8,381 nt of DNA, taken from assembly GCA_030666035.1 (NCBI GenBank), contig DAOUYQ010000031.1, positions 1 through 8,381 of the forward strand, written 5' to 3'. Position numbers and translations under genes: made by a program. Positions within the stretch are counted from its first letter, which is position 1, and every line of letters begins with the position of its first letter. Source of the stretch: Microcaldota archaeon. Lineage in GTDB: Archaea; Micrarchaeota; Micrarchaeia; Anstonellales; Bilamarchaeaceae. This document shows, piece after piece, positions 1 to 5,637 of the stretch. Under the pieces are notes generated by a model, which was not told where the DNA came from, did not search any database, and saw only the letters and a program-made list of their open reading frames with translations.

Positions 1-468
1 AGCCACATAATTATGCAGGAATTAATCAACCTTCCAGAATTCAGAAAGGCAAAAGTGGTTGCATTTTACCTTCCGGTGAATGGGGAGGTGGATACATTGC
101 AGATGATTAAGTGGGCGCATGAGGAGGGGAAAGAGGTTTGTGTCCCAGTAATCCACAACAGCAGGATGCATTTTGTTGTGTATGAACCTGTTGATGAACT
201 TAAAAAAGGAAAGTATAATATTCCTGAACCTGTGGGAAAGGACGAAAAGCACCATATTGATATGGTTGTTGTGCCCGGGGTTGTGTTTGACCGGGAAGGG
301 CACAGGATTGGAATGGGCAAGGGATATTATGATAAATACCTGGAAGATAAAACTTGCGTGAATGTGGGGATTTGCTTTGGTTTTCAGCTTGTGGATAAAT
401 TGCCCAGGGAGGCGCATGATATTCCGATGAATATTATTATTACTGAGCATGAAGTGCTACGGATTTAA
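1..468 (+). CDS. 5-formyltetrahydrofolate cyclo-ligase, 5' end missing
   Basis: The enzyme converts 5-formyltetrahydrofolate to 5,10-methenyltetrahydrofolate using ATP, returning folate to the one-carbon pool in the cytoplasm. The reading frame is open from base 1, so the true start lies left of the window. The ATG at 13 is inside the conserved region, because the preceding codons (Ser-His-Ile-Ile) fit the family's helix before the LPEFRKAK stretch. Visible family landmarks, numbered from the first codon in the window, are YLPVNGEVDT at 24-33, VVVPGVVFD at 89-97, the glycine-rich MGKGYYDKYL at 105-114 and the HDIPMNIIITE C-terminal motif at 139-149. About 155 residues are present of a usual 180-200. 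The stop is followed 10 nt later by the asparaginase-like gene, so they are probably cotranscribed. PurN in the same window uses a product of this pool. Assignment is secure at family level. Confidence 0.9.
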   Translation, partial: SHIIMQELINLPEFRKAKVVAFYLPVNGEVDTLQMIKWAHEEGKEVCVPVIHNSRMHFVVYEPVDELKKGKYNIPEPVGKDEKHHIDMVVVPGVVFDREGHRIGMGKGYYDKYLEDKTCVNVGICFGFQLVDKLPREAHDIPMNIIITEHEVLRI

Positions 469-478
469 AGGTGTAAAA

Positions 479-970
479 ATGAGAATTAAAATTTTCGTTA
501 CCGGAGGAACAATTGATGACCTTGAGTATGATTCAGAAGAAAGGGGGCCAGTAGATCAGAAAAGTATGATACCTAAACTTTTGAAGGAAATGAGGGTTGA
601 TTTGAACTGTGACGTAGACGTGTTAATGTTCAAAGATAGCAAATTCGTCACTGATGAAGATAGAGAATTCATTGCTAAAAAATGTGAAGAATGCAGGGAA
701 GGCCAGATAATCATCACACATGGCACTTGGACGATGTCGCAGACTGCAAAATATCTGGGAAAAAGGAATTTGGGCAAGACAATAGTGCTAGTAGGCTCTG
801 CTATGCCAGCAAACCGGCCTAGAAGTGATGCCATGTTTAATCTTGGTGCGGCCTTAGCAGCAGTCCAAACTCTGCCTGCAGGAGTTTACATCACAATGAA
901 TGGAAGGATCTTCTCCTGGGAAAACGTAAAGAAAAATAGGGATACTGGATTTTTTGAGACTGAAGACTAA
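479..970 (+). CDS. short single-domain asparaginase-like protein
   Basis: This 163-residue protein matches only the N-terminal catalytic domain of L-asparaginases (usual length about 330); such short forms exist as a separate family. The glycine-rich VTGGTID motif at 7-13 carries the expected nucleophile Thr11. The second motif reads HGTWTM at 81-86, with Trp84 where classical asparaginases have the catalytic Asp of HGTDTM. Lys100 (GKTIVLVGS) fits the catalytic lysine, and SDAMFNLGAALAAVQTLP at 116-133 is typical. I chose ATG 479 over an upstream GTG/ATG because the conserved fold begins at once (MRIKIFVTGGT) and a GGTG motif lies 5 nt before it. The gene follows the cyclo-ligase gene by 10 nt. 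Its stop codon directly abuts a 16-bp palindrome and it converges with vapC. Asparagine hydrolysis is possible, but the changed motif makes the substrate uncertain. Confidence 0.8.
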   Translation: MRIKIFVTGGTIDDLEYDSEERGPVDQKSMIPKLLKEMRVDLNCDVDVLMFKDSKFVTDEDREFIAKKCEECREGQIIITHGTWTMSQTAKYLGKRNLGKTIVLVGSAMPANRPRSDAMFNLGAALAAVQTLPAGVYITMNGRIFSWENVKKNRDTGFFETED

Positions 971-986
971 TGTAACCATGGTTACA
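971..986. repeat. 16-bp perfect palindrome, copy 1
   Basis: TGTAACCATGGTTACA is its own reverse complement. It begins at the base after the TAA stop of the asparaginase-like gene and ends one base before the stop of vapC on the opposite strand, so it fills the convergent gap. As RNA it could form a six-pair stem with a CAUG loop in either direction. No T-run follows directly in either direction. The 18-mer that accompanies copies 2 and 3 is absent here. Confidence 0.9.
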
Positions 987-987
987 A

Positions 988-1416
988 TCACTCTCCCGAT
1001 TTGAAGGGATTCAGAACTTTGAGCCATTTGACTTTTTTGAAGTCAGTTACGTTTTCGGTTACTATGTGCTTTATCCCATTTTCACTCATTGTTGCTACTA
1101 AGAGGGCATCAAAAAAATGGATGTTGTGGAGAGATGAAATCTTTAGGGCGGAAGAAACGGTTTCTGGGCCATAGGTTAGAACCTTAAAAGAATAATTGAA
1201 ATCATGCACTAAATTCATTTGTTCTTGAGTAGTCAACTGAGTTTTGCTTTTTTCACTTATTACTCTGGCAAACTCCACAATATTTTGGATACTGATGGTG
1301 GCTCCGCTCTGTTCCATGTATCTCCGCATTAAATCTTTGGCGATTTTATGTTTAGAACCTGCAGCACCATCTATTGAATAAACTAAGATGTTGGAGTCTA
1401 TAAGAAAGTCAGTCAT
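988..1416 (-). CDS. vapC: VapC-type PIN-domain ribonuclease toxin
   Basis: A 142-residue PIN-domain protein, the expected size for a VapC toxin: a metal-dependent ribonuclease that blocks translation when released from its antitoxin. The acidic active-site set is visible: Asp7 in FLIDSNILVY, Glu48 in IVEFARV, Asp103 in HFFDALLVATM, and the TENVTDF motif at 120-126 with Asp125. The start ATG at 1416 is preferred over one 12 codons upstream because the PIN fold begins with MTDFLIDSN and because this start overlaps the antitoxin stop by 8 nt, the usual coupling in these operons. The upstream 12 residues would read through antitoxin-coding sequence. The gene ends one base from palindrome copy 1 and converges with the asparaginase-like gene. 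All catalytic residues are intact, so the toxin is probably active. Its RNA target cannot be told from sequence. Confidence 0.92.
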   Translation of the reverse strand: MTDFLIDSNILVYSIDGAAGSKHKIAKDLMRRYMEQSGATISIQNIVEFARVISEKSKTQLTTQEQMNLVHDFNYSFKVLTYGPETVSSALKISSLHNIHFFDALLVATMSENGIKHIVTENVTDFKKVKWLKVLNPFKSGE

Positions 1417-1645
1417 AGATTTCGCTTCTCTTTTTGTATCCCTTAAAACCAATATTGTAACCTTTTTCCATTTCTTGGATTAAGTGACTTTTAGCTTTTT
1501 TTCTTTTTTCTTTAGATGCCAGTTCATCCAGAGCTTCCGACATGACTTTACTTATCGAACCTTTTTTTGATGAATATTTCTTCTGCGCAAGCTTTCGGAG
1601 AAGAGCTTCATGGTCTTTATCTAAAGAAACTAATACATTAGCCAT
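1409..1645 (-). CDS. vapB: VapB-type ribbon-helix-helix antitoxin
   Basis: This 78-residue protein pairs with the downstream PIN toxin. Residues 1-44 have the ribbon-helix-helix pattern: a short hydrophobic strand (MANVLVSLD), a helix (HEALLRKLAQKK), then the SISKVMSEALDELA helix. That fold binds operator DNA as a dimer. Residues 45-78 are charged and lysine-rich and would wrap the toxin and neutralise it. I chose ATG 1645 rather than a start nine codons upstream because the ribbon strand begins there and a GGTGA Shine-Dalgarno motif (1651-1655) sits 5 nt before it. The stop overlaps the vapC start. Autorepression of the operon is expected from the family, and the AT-rich promoter just upstream is the likely target. 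Confidence 0.88.
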   Translation of the reverse strand: MANVLVSLDKDHEALLRKLAQKKYSSKKGSISKVMSEALDELASKEKRKKAKSHLIQEMEKGYNIGFKGYKKRSEIYD

Positions 1646-1650
1646 TATTG

Positions 1651-1688
1651 TCACCAATATGGATAGATACATATATATTTATAAATAC
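1651..1688 (-). promoter_or_regulatory. vapBC promoter and ribosome binding site
   Basis: On the minus strand a TATA-like box (TTTATAAATATA, about 1674-1685) lies roughly 35 nt before the vapB ATG, predicting a transcript start near 1653-1656 and a very short leader. A GGTGA motif at 1651-1655 stands 5 nt before the start codon. The stretch is strongly AT-rich. No clear operator palindrome was resolved within it. Confidence 0.6.
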
Positions 1689-1747
1689 ACGCTCAATAGA
1701 GTGAAGGGGCTTAAGAGGGGGAATAACTTTAGATAATTGCAAGGGCA

Positions 1748-1794
1748 TTAATTCAGGACAACACAAAAAGAAAAACTATGTAACCATGGTTACA
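1748..1794 (-). repeat. 47-bp inverted repeat, left copy (palindrome copy 2 plus 18-mer)
   Basis: Read on the minus strand this unit is TGTAACCATGGTTACA (1779-1794), a 13-base spacer (1766-1778), then TGTGTTGTCCTGAATTAA (1748-1765). The unit at 4902-4948 has the same two blocks at the same distance in the opposite orientation; 34 of 34 block bases match, while only 5 of 13 spacer bases agree. Here the palindrome extends to 20 bp (1777-1796). It contains the argH stop codon at 1790-1792. The outer limits are sharp: the base beyond the 18-mer no longer matches, and I found no target-site duplication. Confidence 0.9.
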
Positions 1795-1796
1795 TA
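1765..1796 (-). terminator. possible argH terminator: palindrome followed by T-run
   Basis: On the minus strand the 20-bp palindrome (1777-1796) can fold into a hairpin and is followed after one base by TTTTTCTTTTT (1765-1775). Archaeal termination depends mostly on such T-tracts, so argH transcripts very probably end here. The T-run belongs to this copy alone; the other two palindromes lack it. Confidence 0.6.
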
Positions 1797-2953
1797 AACC
1801 GTCTGCCTACTTCCTCATATGCTTCACGAAAAGGAACGCCCTGCTCAACCAACTTGTATGCCTCCCCTGTAGCATAAAGTTCCTTGCTCATTGCCTGCTT
1901 CATTTTCTTTTTGTTTATGCCTAGCTCCTTGATTATTTTGCCCATCACGCTCAGGGAAGAGAGGGTGATGTTAATGGATTTTATTATGGGGCCTTTTGTA
2001 AGCTGGAAATCCCGGTGGTATCCGCTAATCAGGTTTGAGCAGATTCCCTTGAGCATCACTTCGTATCCGGAAACCACATGGTAGTTTGCGCGGATTAATT
2101 CCAAAGGGTCAGGATTCAGTTTTTGAGGCATTATAGAGCTTCCGGTGCAGAGGTGTTTTGGAAGCTCAAAATATCCAAATTCCAGAGCTGAAAACAGGAT
2201 CAGGTCACTTGCCATTTTATTCAGGTCCAGCATTATGCATGTGAGCGCATTTGCCACAAATAGCTCGTATTTCCCTCTGCTGTTTGCGCAATGGATTGGG
2301 TTCTCCTGGGTTTTTGCAAAGCCCAGTTTCCTGGTTGTGGATTCTTTGTTTATTTTGAGCGGGACCCCGTAACCTGCTGCAGAGCCCAGGGGATTTTTGT
2401 CCAGGATTTTCTTCAGTGATTCCAGCAAAACCAAATCGTCTTCAAGCATGCCCGCATAAGCAGAAAACAGCATTCCAGAAGAGCTGGGCATTGCTTTGCG
2501 CGTGTGTGTGTAACCTGGCATTGGGGCATCAATTTTGGATTTGGCCTTTAGTAGTTTGATTAGGCTTTTTGCTTCTGCTTCAAGCTGGGCAACGCTGTCC
2601 GCAAAATACAGGCGGAGCGCAACCAGGCACTGGTCATTTCTAGATCGCGCAGTATGTATTTTCTTTCCGGTTTCCCCAAGTTTCCTGGTAAGGTAATTTT
2701 CAATTGCGGTGTGGGAATCCTCATCCCCTTTTTTTATTTCCAGGCCTTTTTTCGCAAGCGCTTTTAGCTCTTTTGCTATTGCTTCTGCTTCGGAGTTGGT
2801 AAGGTATCCGCATTTTCCAAGCATTTCTGCATGTGCAATGCTGGCCTGGATATCATAGGGAAGGAGAACCTGGTCCAGGATGTAATCATCCCCCACGGTA
2901 TACTCCTCAATTTCCTTATCCAGTTTATATCCCTTCTTCCAAAGTTTAGCCAT
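1790..2953 (-). CDS. argH: argininosuccinate lyase, short C-terminus
   Basis: The enzyme cleaves argininosuccinate to arginine and fumarate, the last step of arginine synthesis, as a cytoplasmic tetramer. Family motifs are plain: HTARSRNDQ at 100-108, GYTH at 147-150 with the conserved His, and the superfamily signature [12 protein letters not shown] at 271-282 on the catalytic serine loop. ATG 2953 is preferred to one two codons upstream because MAKLW is the usual N-terminus and GGTGA (2960-2964) lies 6 nt before it. It overlaps the argG stop by 8 nt, so translation is probably coupled. The protein has 387 residues against about 440-490 for most homologues. It stops at [15 protein letters not shown], inside the usual C-terminal ASL domain, with the last codon and stop inside the palindrome. 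The active-site loops are intact, so activity is likely but not certain. Confidence 0.92.
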   Translation of the reverse strand: MAKLWKKGYKLDKEIEEYTVGDDYILDQVLLPYDIQASIAHAEMLGKCGYLTNSEAEAIAKELKALAKKGLEIKKGDEDSHTAIENYLTRKLGETGKKIHTARSRNDQCLVALRLYFADSVAQLEAEAKSLIKLLKAKSKIDAPMPGYTHTRKAMPSSSGMLFSAYAGMLEDDLVLLESLKKILDKNPLGSAAGYGVPLKINKESTTRKLGFAKTQENPIHCANSRGKYELFVANALTCIMLDLNKMASDLILFSALEFGYFELPKHLCTGSSIMPQKLNPDPLELIRANYHVVSGYEVMLKGICSNLISGYHRDFQLTKGPIIKSINITLSSLSVMGKIIKELGINKKKMKQAMSKELYATGEAYKLVEQGVPFREAYEEVGRRFM

Positions 2954-4208
2954 GTTCATTCACCACGTATTTTCCCAGCCCCCGCTTGTTTATTATCGCT
3001 TTGTGCGCCTTGAGGCGCAACCCATTGATTGTTATGAAGCCTTTTGAGTCCACCTGGTCAAAGCCGCCTTCAATATCCATGCTGGAGAGCTCCTGGTTGT
3101 AGAGCGAGGTGGGGGACCAGCGGGAAACTGCCCGCACGTTTCCTTTGTATAAACTAACAACTACCCAGCCATCTATCAGGGATTGGGACTGGTTAAATGC
3201 AGACATTAAAAAGTCCATTTCCGGGGAAAACCAATACCCATTGTAGATTAGTTCTGAGAATTTTGGAATTAGGCTATCCCGCAGGTGCATAACATCCTTG
3301 TCCATTGCAACTCCCTCTAAATCCCTATGGGCTGCCCAAAGAATGGTTGCTCCCGGAGCCTCATAAATTCCACGGGACTTGATTCCAATAAAGCGGTTTT
3401 CAACCATATCAAGAAGCCCGATTCCGTTAACTGAGCCTAACTTGTTTAAGTAGGCAAAAAGCTCCAGGGGCTTTTCTGCAACCGTTCCATCCCCTAAGTT
3501 TTCTACCTTTACTGGAAGCCCATTCTTGAAGTGGATTTTTATTCTGGTAACCTTATCCGGTGCATCTTTTGGAAGTGTTACTTTAGAGTAAATTTCTTCC
3601 GGGCACTCCTTGGAAGGGTCTTCCAGAACTCCTGCTTCGTGGCTAATGTGCATCAAATTATCATCTTCGCTGTAGTTTTTTGCGTGTGTTGCAGTAACAG
3701 GAATTCCCTTTTGTTTTGCATACTCTAGTAGGTCGGCTCTCCCTTTGAATTTTTCCAGGAATTCTTTATTTTTCCAGGGGCTGATTACTTTCAGGGAAGG
3801 ATTCAATGCAAAATAAGTAAATTCAAAGCGAACCTGGTCATTTCCTTTTCCAGTTGCTCCATGCGATACGTATTCTGCGCCTTCAGCCTGTGCAATTTCC
3901 ACCTGCCGCTTTGCAATCAGGGGCCTTGCAATTGCAGTTCCAAGCAGGTAGCTGCCTTCGTATAATGCGTTTCCTTTTAGGGCCTGGAAGATATAATTGG
4001 TTACAAACTCCTCTTTTAGGTCCTCAACATACACTTTGGAGGCGCCGATTTGTTGTGCCTTTTCCTTTGCAGCTCCAAAGTCTTCTTCTTGCCCTACATC
4101 TGCAATGTAGGCAATAACATCATACCCCTCCTCCACCAGCCATTTGAGGATACATGAGGTATCCAGGCCACCGGAATATGCCAATACAACTTTTTTAGCC
4201 TGAGCCAT
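2946..4208 (-). CDS. argG: argininosuccinate synthase
   Basis: The enzyme joins citrulline and aspartate with ATP to make argininosuccinate. The 420-residue protein has the ATP-binding YSGGLDTS loop at 11-18 and [10 protein letters not shown] at 116-125, and its length is complete. Stretches such as [27 protein letters not shown] and [15 protein letters not shown] resemble, from memory, the human and animal enzyme strikingly well, placing it in the subfamily shared by eukaryotes and some bacteria. I chose ATG 4208; an in-frame GTG at 4217 would add three residues and lies closer to the predicted transcript start, so it remains possible. The stop overlaps the argH start by 8 nt. The gene diverges from the HTH-ACT gene. 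No ornithine carbamoyltransferase is present in the window, so citrulline must come from elsewhere. Confidence 0.95.
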   Translation of the reverse strand: MAQAKKVVLAYSGGLDTSCILKWLVEEGYDVIAYIADVGQEEDFGAAKEKAQQIGASKVYVEDLKEEFVTNYIFQALKGNALYEGSYLLGTAIARPLIAKRQVEIAQAEGAEYVSHGATGKGNDQVRFEFTYFALNPSLKVISPWKNKEFLEKFKGRADLLEYAKQKGIPVTATHAKNYSEDDNLMHISHEAGVLEDPSKECPEEIYSKVTLPKDAPDKVTRIKIHFKNGLPVKVENLGDGTVAEKPLELFAYLNKLGSVNGIGLLDMVENRFIGIKSRGIYEAPGATILWAAHRDLEGVAMDKDVMHLRDSLIPKFSELIYNGYWFSPEMDFLMSAFNQSQSLIDGWVVVSLYKGNVRAVSRWSPTSLYNQELSSMDIEGGFDQVDSKGFITINGLRLKAHKAIINKRGLGKYVVNEHG

Positions 4209-4240
4209 ATAAATCACGAGCCGCTTTAGGATGGAAGCTG

Positions 4241-4251
4241 ATATTTAAAAA
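4241..4251 (-). promoter_or_regulatory. argGH TATA box
   Basis: The minus strand reads TTTTTAAATAT, centred near 4245. The usual 25-27 nt spacing predicts a transcript start near 4219-4220, giving either a near-leaderless GTG start at 4217 or an 11-12 nt leader to ATG 4208. No Shine-Dalgarno motif is apparent before the ATG. Confidence 0.55.
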
Positions 4252-4264
4252 CTCTGCTCCAAAG

Positions 4265-4294
4265 GTTACAAATATAAATTATTTGTTACAAATA
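4265..4294 (+). promoter_or_regulatory. HTH-ACT gene promoter with two direct repeats
   Basis: GTTACAAATA occurs at 4265-4274 and again at 4285-4294, exactly 20 bp apart, so both would face about the same side of the helix. Between and overlapping them is a TATA-like ATATAAAT (4272-4279), centred 26 nt before the ATG at 4301, which fits a leaderless transcript. The second repeat lies in ATTTGTTACAAAT (4281-4293), an inverted repeat with one central base. Bases 4264-4270, GGTTACA, equal one half of the 16-bp palindrome. A repressor bound here would block the TATA box. Confidence 0.55.
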
Positions 4295-4300
4295 GAACAT

Positions 4301-4897
4301 ATGGAAAAAATAAGCGAACTGGTATGGCTGTATGTAAAGGGAAGGCCTTCACTGCGCGAAGGGCTAAAATACGGAATAATAAACCACAGTGCGCTTGCAA
4401 GGATGATTCTTGATGAGCTTGAGCTTCCGGAGGAAAAATTTGATGCGCTAAAGGTTGCCTTACTCCGCACAGCAAAGAAGCTTGCAAAAAAGGAAATTGG
4501 CGGGGAAGAAAAAATACTTCGGGTGCTGCGCGGAAGCTCAATTTCCATCCAGACCAAGGTTGCAGCAGTGGTCTCCAGAAGGGAGATTGAGCTGAAGGCA
4601 ATTTCCCAGGCAAAAAGCGGGGAATATGTTACTTATCTGGTGGAAGCAAAAGAACTAAAAAAAATACGCAAAGAGCGGGGGATAAAGCTAATTACTGAAA
4701 ACCTGAACCTGGTAACGATAAAGAGTGGGGAGGAGATAGAAGAAACGGCAGGGGTTATTGCATTTATCCTGAATGCTCTTGCGCATGAGGGGATTAATGT
4801 GGTGGAATTCATTTCCTGCTATACAGATACGATACTTGCAATAAAGGAATCTGACACTGCAAAGGCATATGAATTGCTCTCTTCGATCTTGAAGTAG
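4301..4897 (+). CDS. HTH-like plus ACT domain protein, probable amino-acid-responsive regulator
   Basis: A 198-residue protein of a type common in archaea but without an established function that I know of. Residues 1-40 (LVWLYVKGRPSLREGLKYG, then INHSALARMILDEL) resemble a small helix-turn-helix. Residues 41-105 are mostly helical and basic. Residues 136-198 form an ACT domain of the aspartate-kinase kind: LNLVTIKSG strand, a helix at EETAGVIAFILNALAHEGINV, the VEFISCYTDTILAIKE strands and the AYELLSSIL helix. ACT domains usually bind an amino acid. There is no kinase or dehydrogenase domain, so a sensor or regulator is the best reading. ATG 4301 is chosen over a TTG six codons upstream because the TATA box fits a leaderless start. 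Divergence from argGH makes arginine a natural candidate ligand, which is inference. Confidence 0.75.
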   Translation: MEKISELVWLYVKGRPSLREGLKYGIINHSALARMILDELELPEEKFDALKVALLRTAKKLAKKEIGGEEKILRVLRGSSISIQTKVAAVVSRREIELKAISQAKSGEYVTYLVEAKELKKIRKERGIKLITENLNLVTIKSGEEIEETAGVIAFILNALAHEGINVVEFISCYTDTILAIKESDTAKAYELLSSILK

Positions 4898-4901
4898 CCT
4901 G

Positions 4902-4948
4902 TGTAACCATGGTTACATGAACTCTCAGTCTGTGTTGTCCTGAATTAA
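4902..4948 (+). repeat. 47-bp inverted repeat, right copy (palindrome copy 3 plus 18-mer)
   Basis: TGTAACCATGGTTACA (4902-4917) begins 4 nt after the HTH-ACT stop codon. A 13-base spacer and then TGTGTTGTCCTGAATTAA (4931-4948) follow. This mirrors the unit at 1748-1794 with an equal spacer length. Relative to the gene it follows, it has the same polarity as the left copy: stop codon, palindrome, spacer, 18-mer. No T-run is present. Confidence 0.9.
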
Positions 4949-4974
4949 GGTTCTCACGGAAAACAGAGATAAAG

Positions 4975-4984
4975 CATTTAATTC
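4975..4984 (+). promoter_or_regulatory. purN operon TATA box
   Basis: CATTTAATTC is centred about 27 nt before the purN ATG at 5006, with purine-rich AAAG just upstream as a possible BRE. No Shine-Dalgarno motif lies before the ATG, consistent with leaderless transcription. It stands outside the right inverted repeat, so the purine operon has its own promoter. Confidence 0.5.
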
Positions 4985-5005
4985 CCTTCTAGCTTAATTA
5001 GAACT

Positions 5006-5614
5006 ATGATACGCATTGCAGTTCTCGCTTCAGGAAGGGGCTCTAATTTCCAGAGTATTATTGATGGAATTAAAGAAGGCGATATTGACGGGGAAATCGC
5101 TGTCCTGGTTACCGATAAGGAGAATGCAGGCGCAATTGAGCGGGCAGAAAAAAACGGAATCCCTTCAATTGTAGTGCTAAGGGACAATTTCGAATCCAGG
5201 GAACAGATGGACAGGGAAATCCGCAGAATTCTTGATGAGAACAAAGTAGATTTGGTAGTTTTGGCAGGATACATGCGCATAATCAGCCCGGAACTCCTGG
5301 GCCCATATGAAAACAAAATAATCAATATTCATCCCGCACTCCTGCCCTCATTTCCCGGGGTAGATGGGCAAAAAGACGCATTTGAATACGGGGTAAAGGT
5401 TTCCGGCTGCAGTGTGCATTTTGTAGATGGAGGAATGGATACTGGGCCAATTATTGAGCAAACTTGTGTGCGCATAGATGACTGCAAAACCCCTGAAGAA
5501 GTGGGGGCAAAAATCCTCCCTTTTGAGCACAAAACGATGCGCAAGGTTGTTGCTAACTTTTCCAAAGGGAAATACATAGTTAAAGGCAGAAGGGTCCGCT
5601 ACGAAAAGTATTAA
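5006..5614 (+). CDS. purN: phosphoribosylglycinamide formyltransferase, folate-dependent
   Basis: The enzyme transfers the formyl group of 10-formyltetrahydrofolate to glycinamide ribonucleotide, the third step of purine synthesis. The 202-residue length is normal. Visible landmarks are the phosphate-binding loop ASGRGSN at 8-14, LAGYMRIISPELL at 86-98, INIHPALLPSFPG at 106-118 with Asn107 and His109, and HFVDGGMDTGPII at 138-150 with Asp145. These equal the catalytic Asn, His and Asp of the E. coli enzyme (106, 108, 144). Many archaea use the formate-dependent PurT instead, so PurN points to reliance on the folate pool, matching the cyclo-ligase at the left edge. It is first in an operon with the guanine deaminase gene, 23 nt downstream, and an EamA transporter. 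Confidence 0.95.
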   Translation: MIRIAVLASGRGSNFQSIIDGIKEGDIDGEIAVLVTDKENAGAIERAEKNGIPSIVVLRDNFESREQMDREIRRILDENKVDLVVLAGYMRIISPELLGPYENKIINIHPALLPSFPGVDGQKDAFEYGVKVSGCSVHFVDGGMDTGPIIEQTCVRIDDCKTPEEVGAKILPFEHKTMRKVVANFSKGKYIVKGRRVRYEKY

Positions 5615-5637
5615 TTGTTTCTTTCCCATGGGAATTT

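Larger units (their letters stand above)
1748..4948. other. candidate arginine cassette bounded by 47-bp inverted repeats
   Basis: The 3.2-kb block holds argH, argG and the HTH-ACT gene. Its boundaries are the two inverted 47-bp units, with identical 18-mers at the outer edges. The flanking units, vapBC on the left and the purN operon on the right, keep complete promoters just outside it. No transposase or integrase lies inside, and no target-site duplication is seen, so calling it mobile is inference from the repeat geometry alone. Confidence 0.4.

Noticed and set aside
1030..1044. GACTT-TTTTG-AAGTC hairpin with T6 as terminator of the asparaginase-like gene
   Set aside because: It lies within the vapC coding sequence over the well-formed C-terminus, and the T-run is in the loop rather than after the stem.
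1542..1736. 64-residue plus-strand frame
   Set aside because: It runs antisense through vapB and its promoter, has low-complexity Tyr-Ile repeats from the TATA tract, and resembles no family.
1697..1747. Short unassigned stretch between the vapBC promoter and the left inverted repeat
   Set aside because: It holds no open frame with a start signal and only a weak CTC-AATA-GAG stem, so no feature was called.
971..4917. Palindromes as integron attC sites or a CRISPR array
   Set aside because: The half-sites TGTAAC and GTTACA do not fit the attC core consensus, no integrase is present, and three copies at gene-length, irregular spacing cannot be a CRISPR array.
1741..4955. Insertion sequence with terminal repeats
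   Set aside because: No transposase frame lies between the repeats, and the flanking bases (AAGGGCA left, GGTTCTC right) show no target-site duplication, so I kept it only as a candidate cassette.
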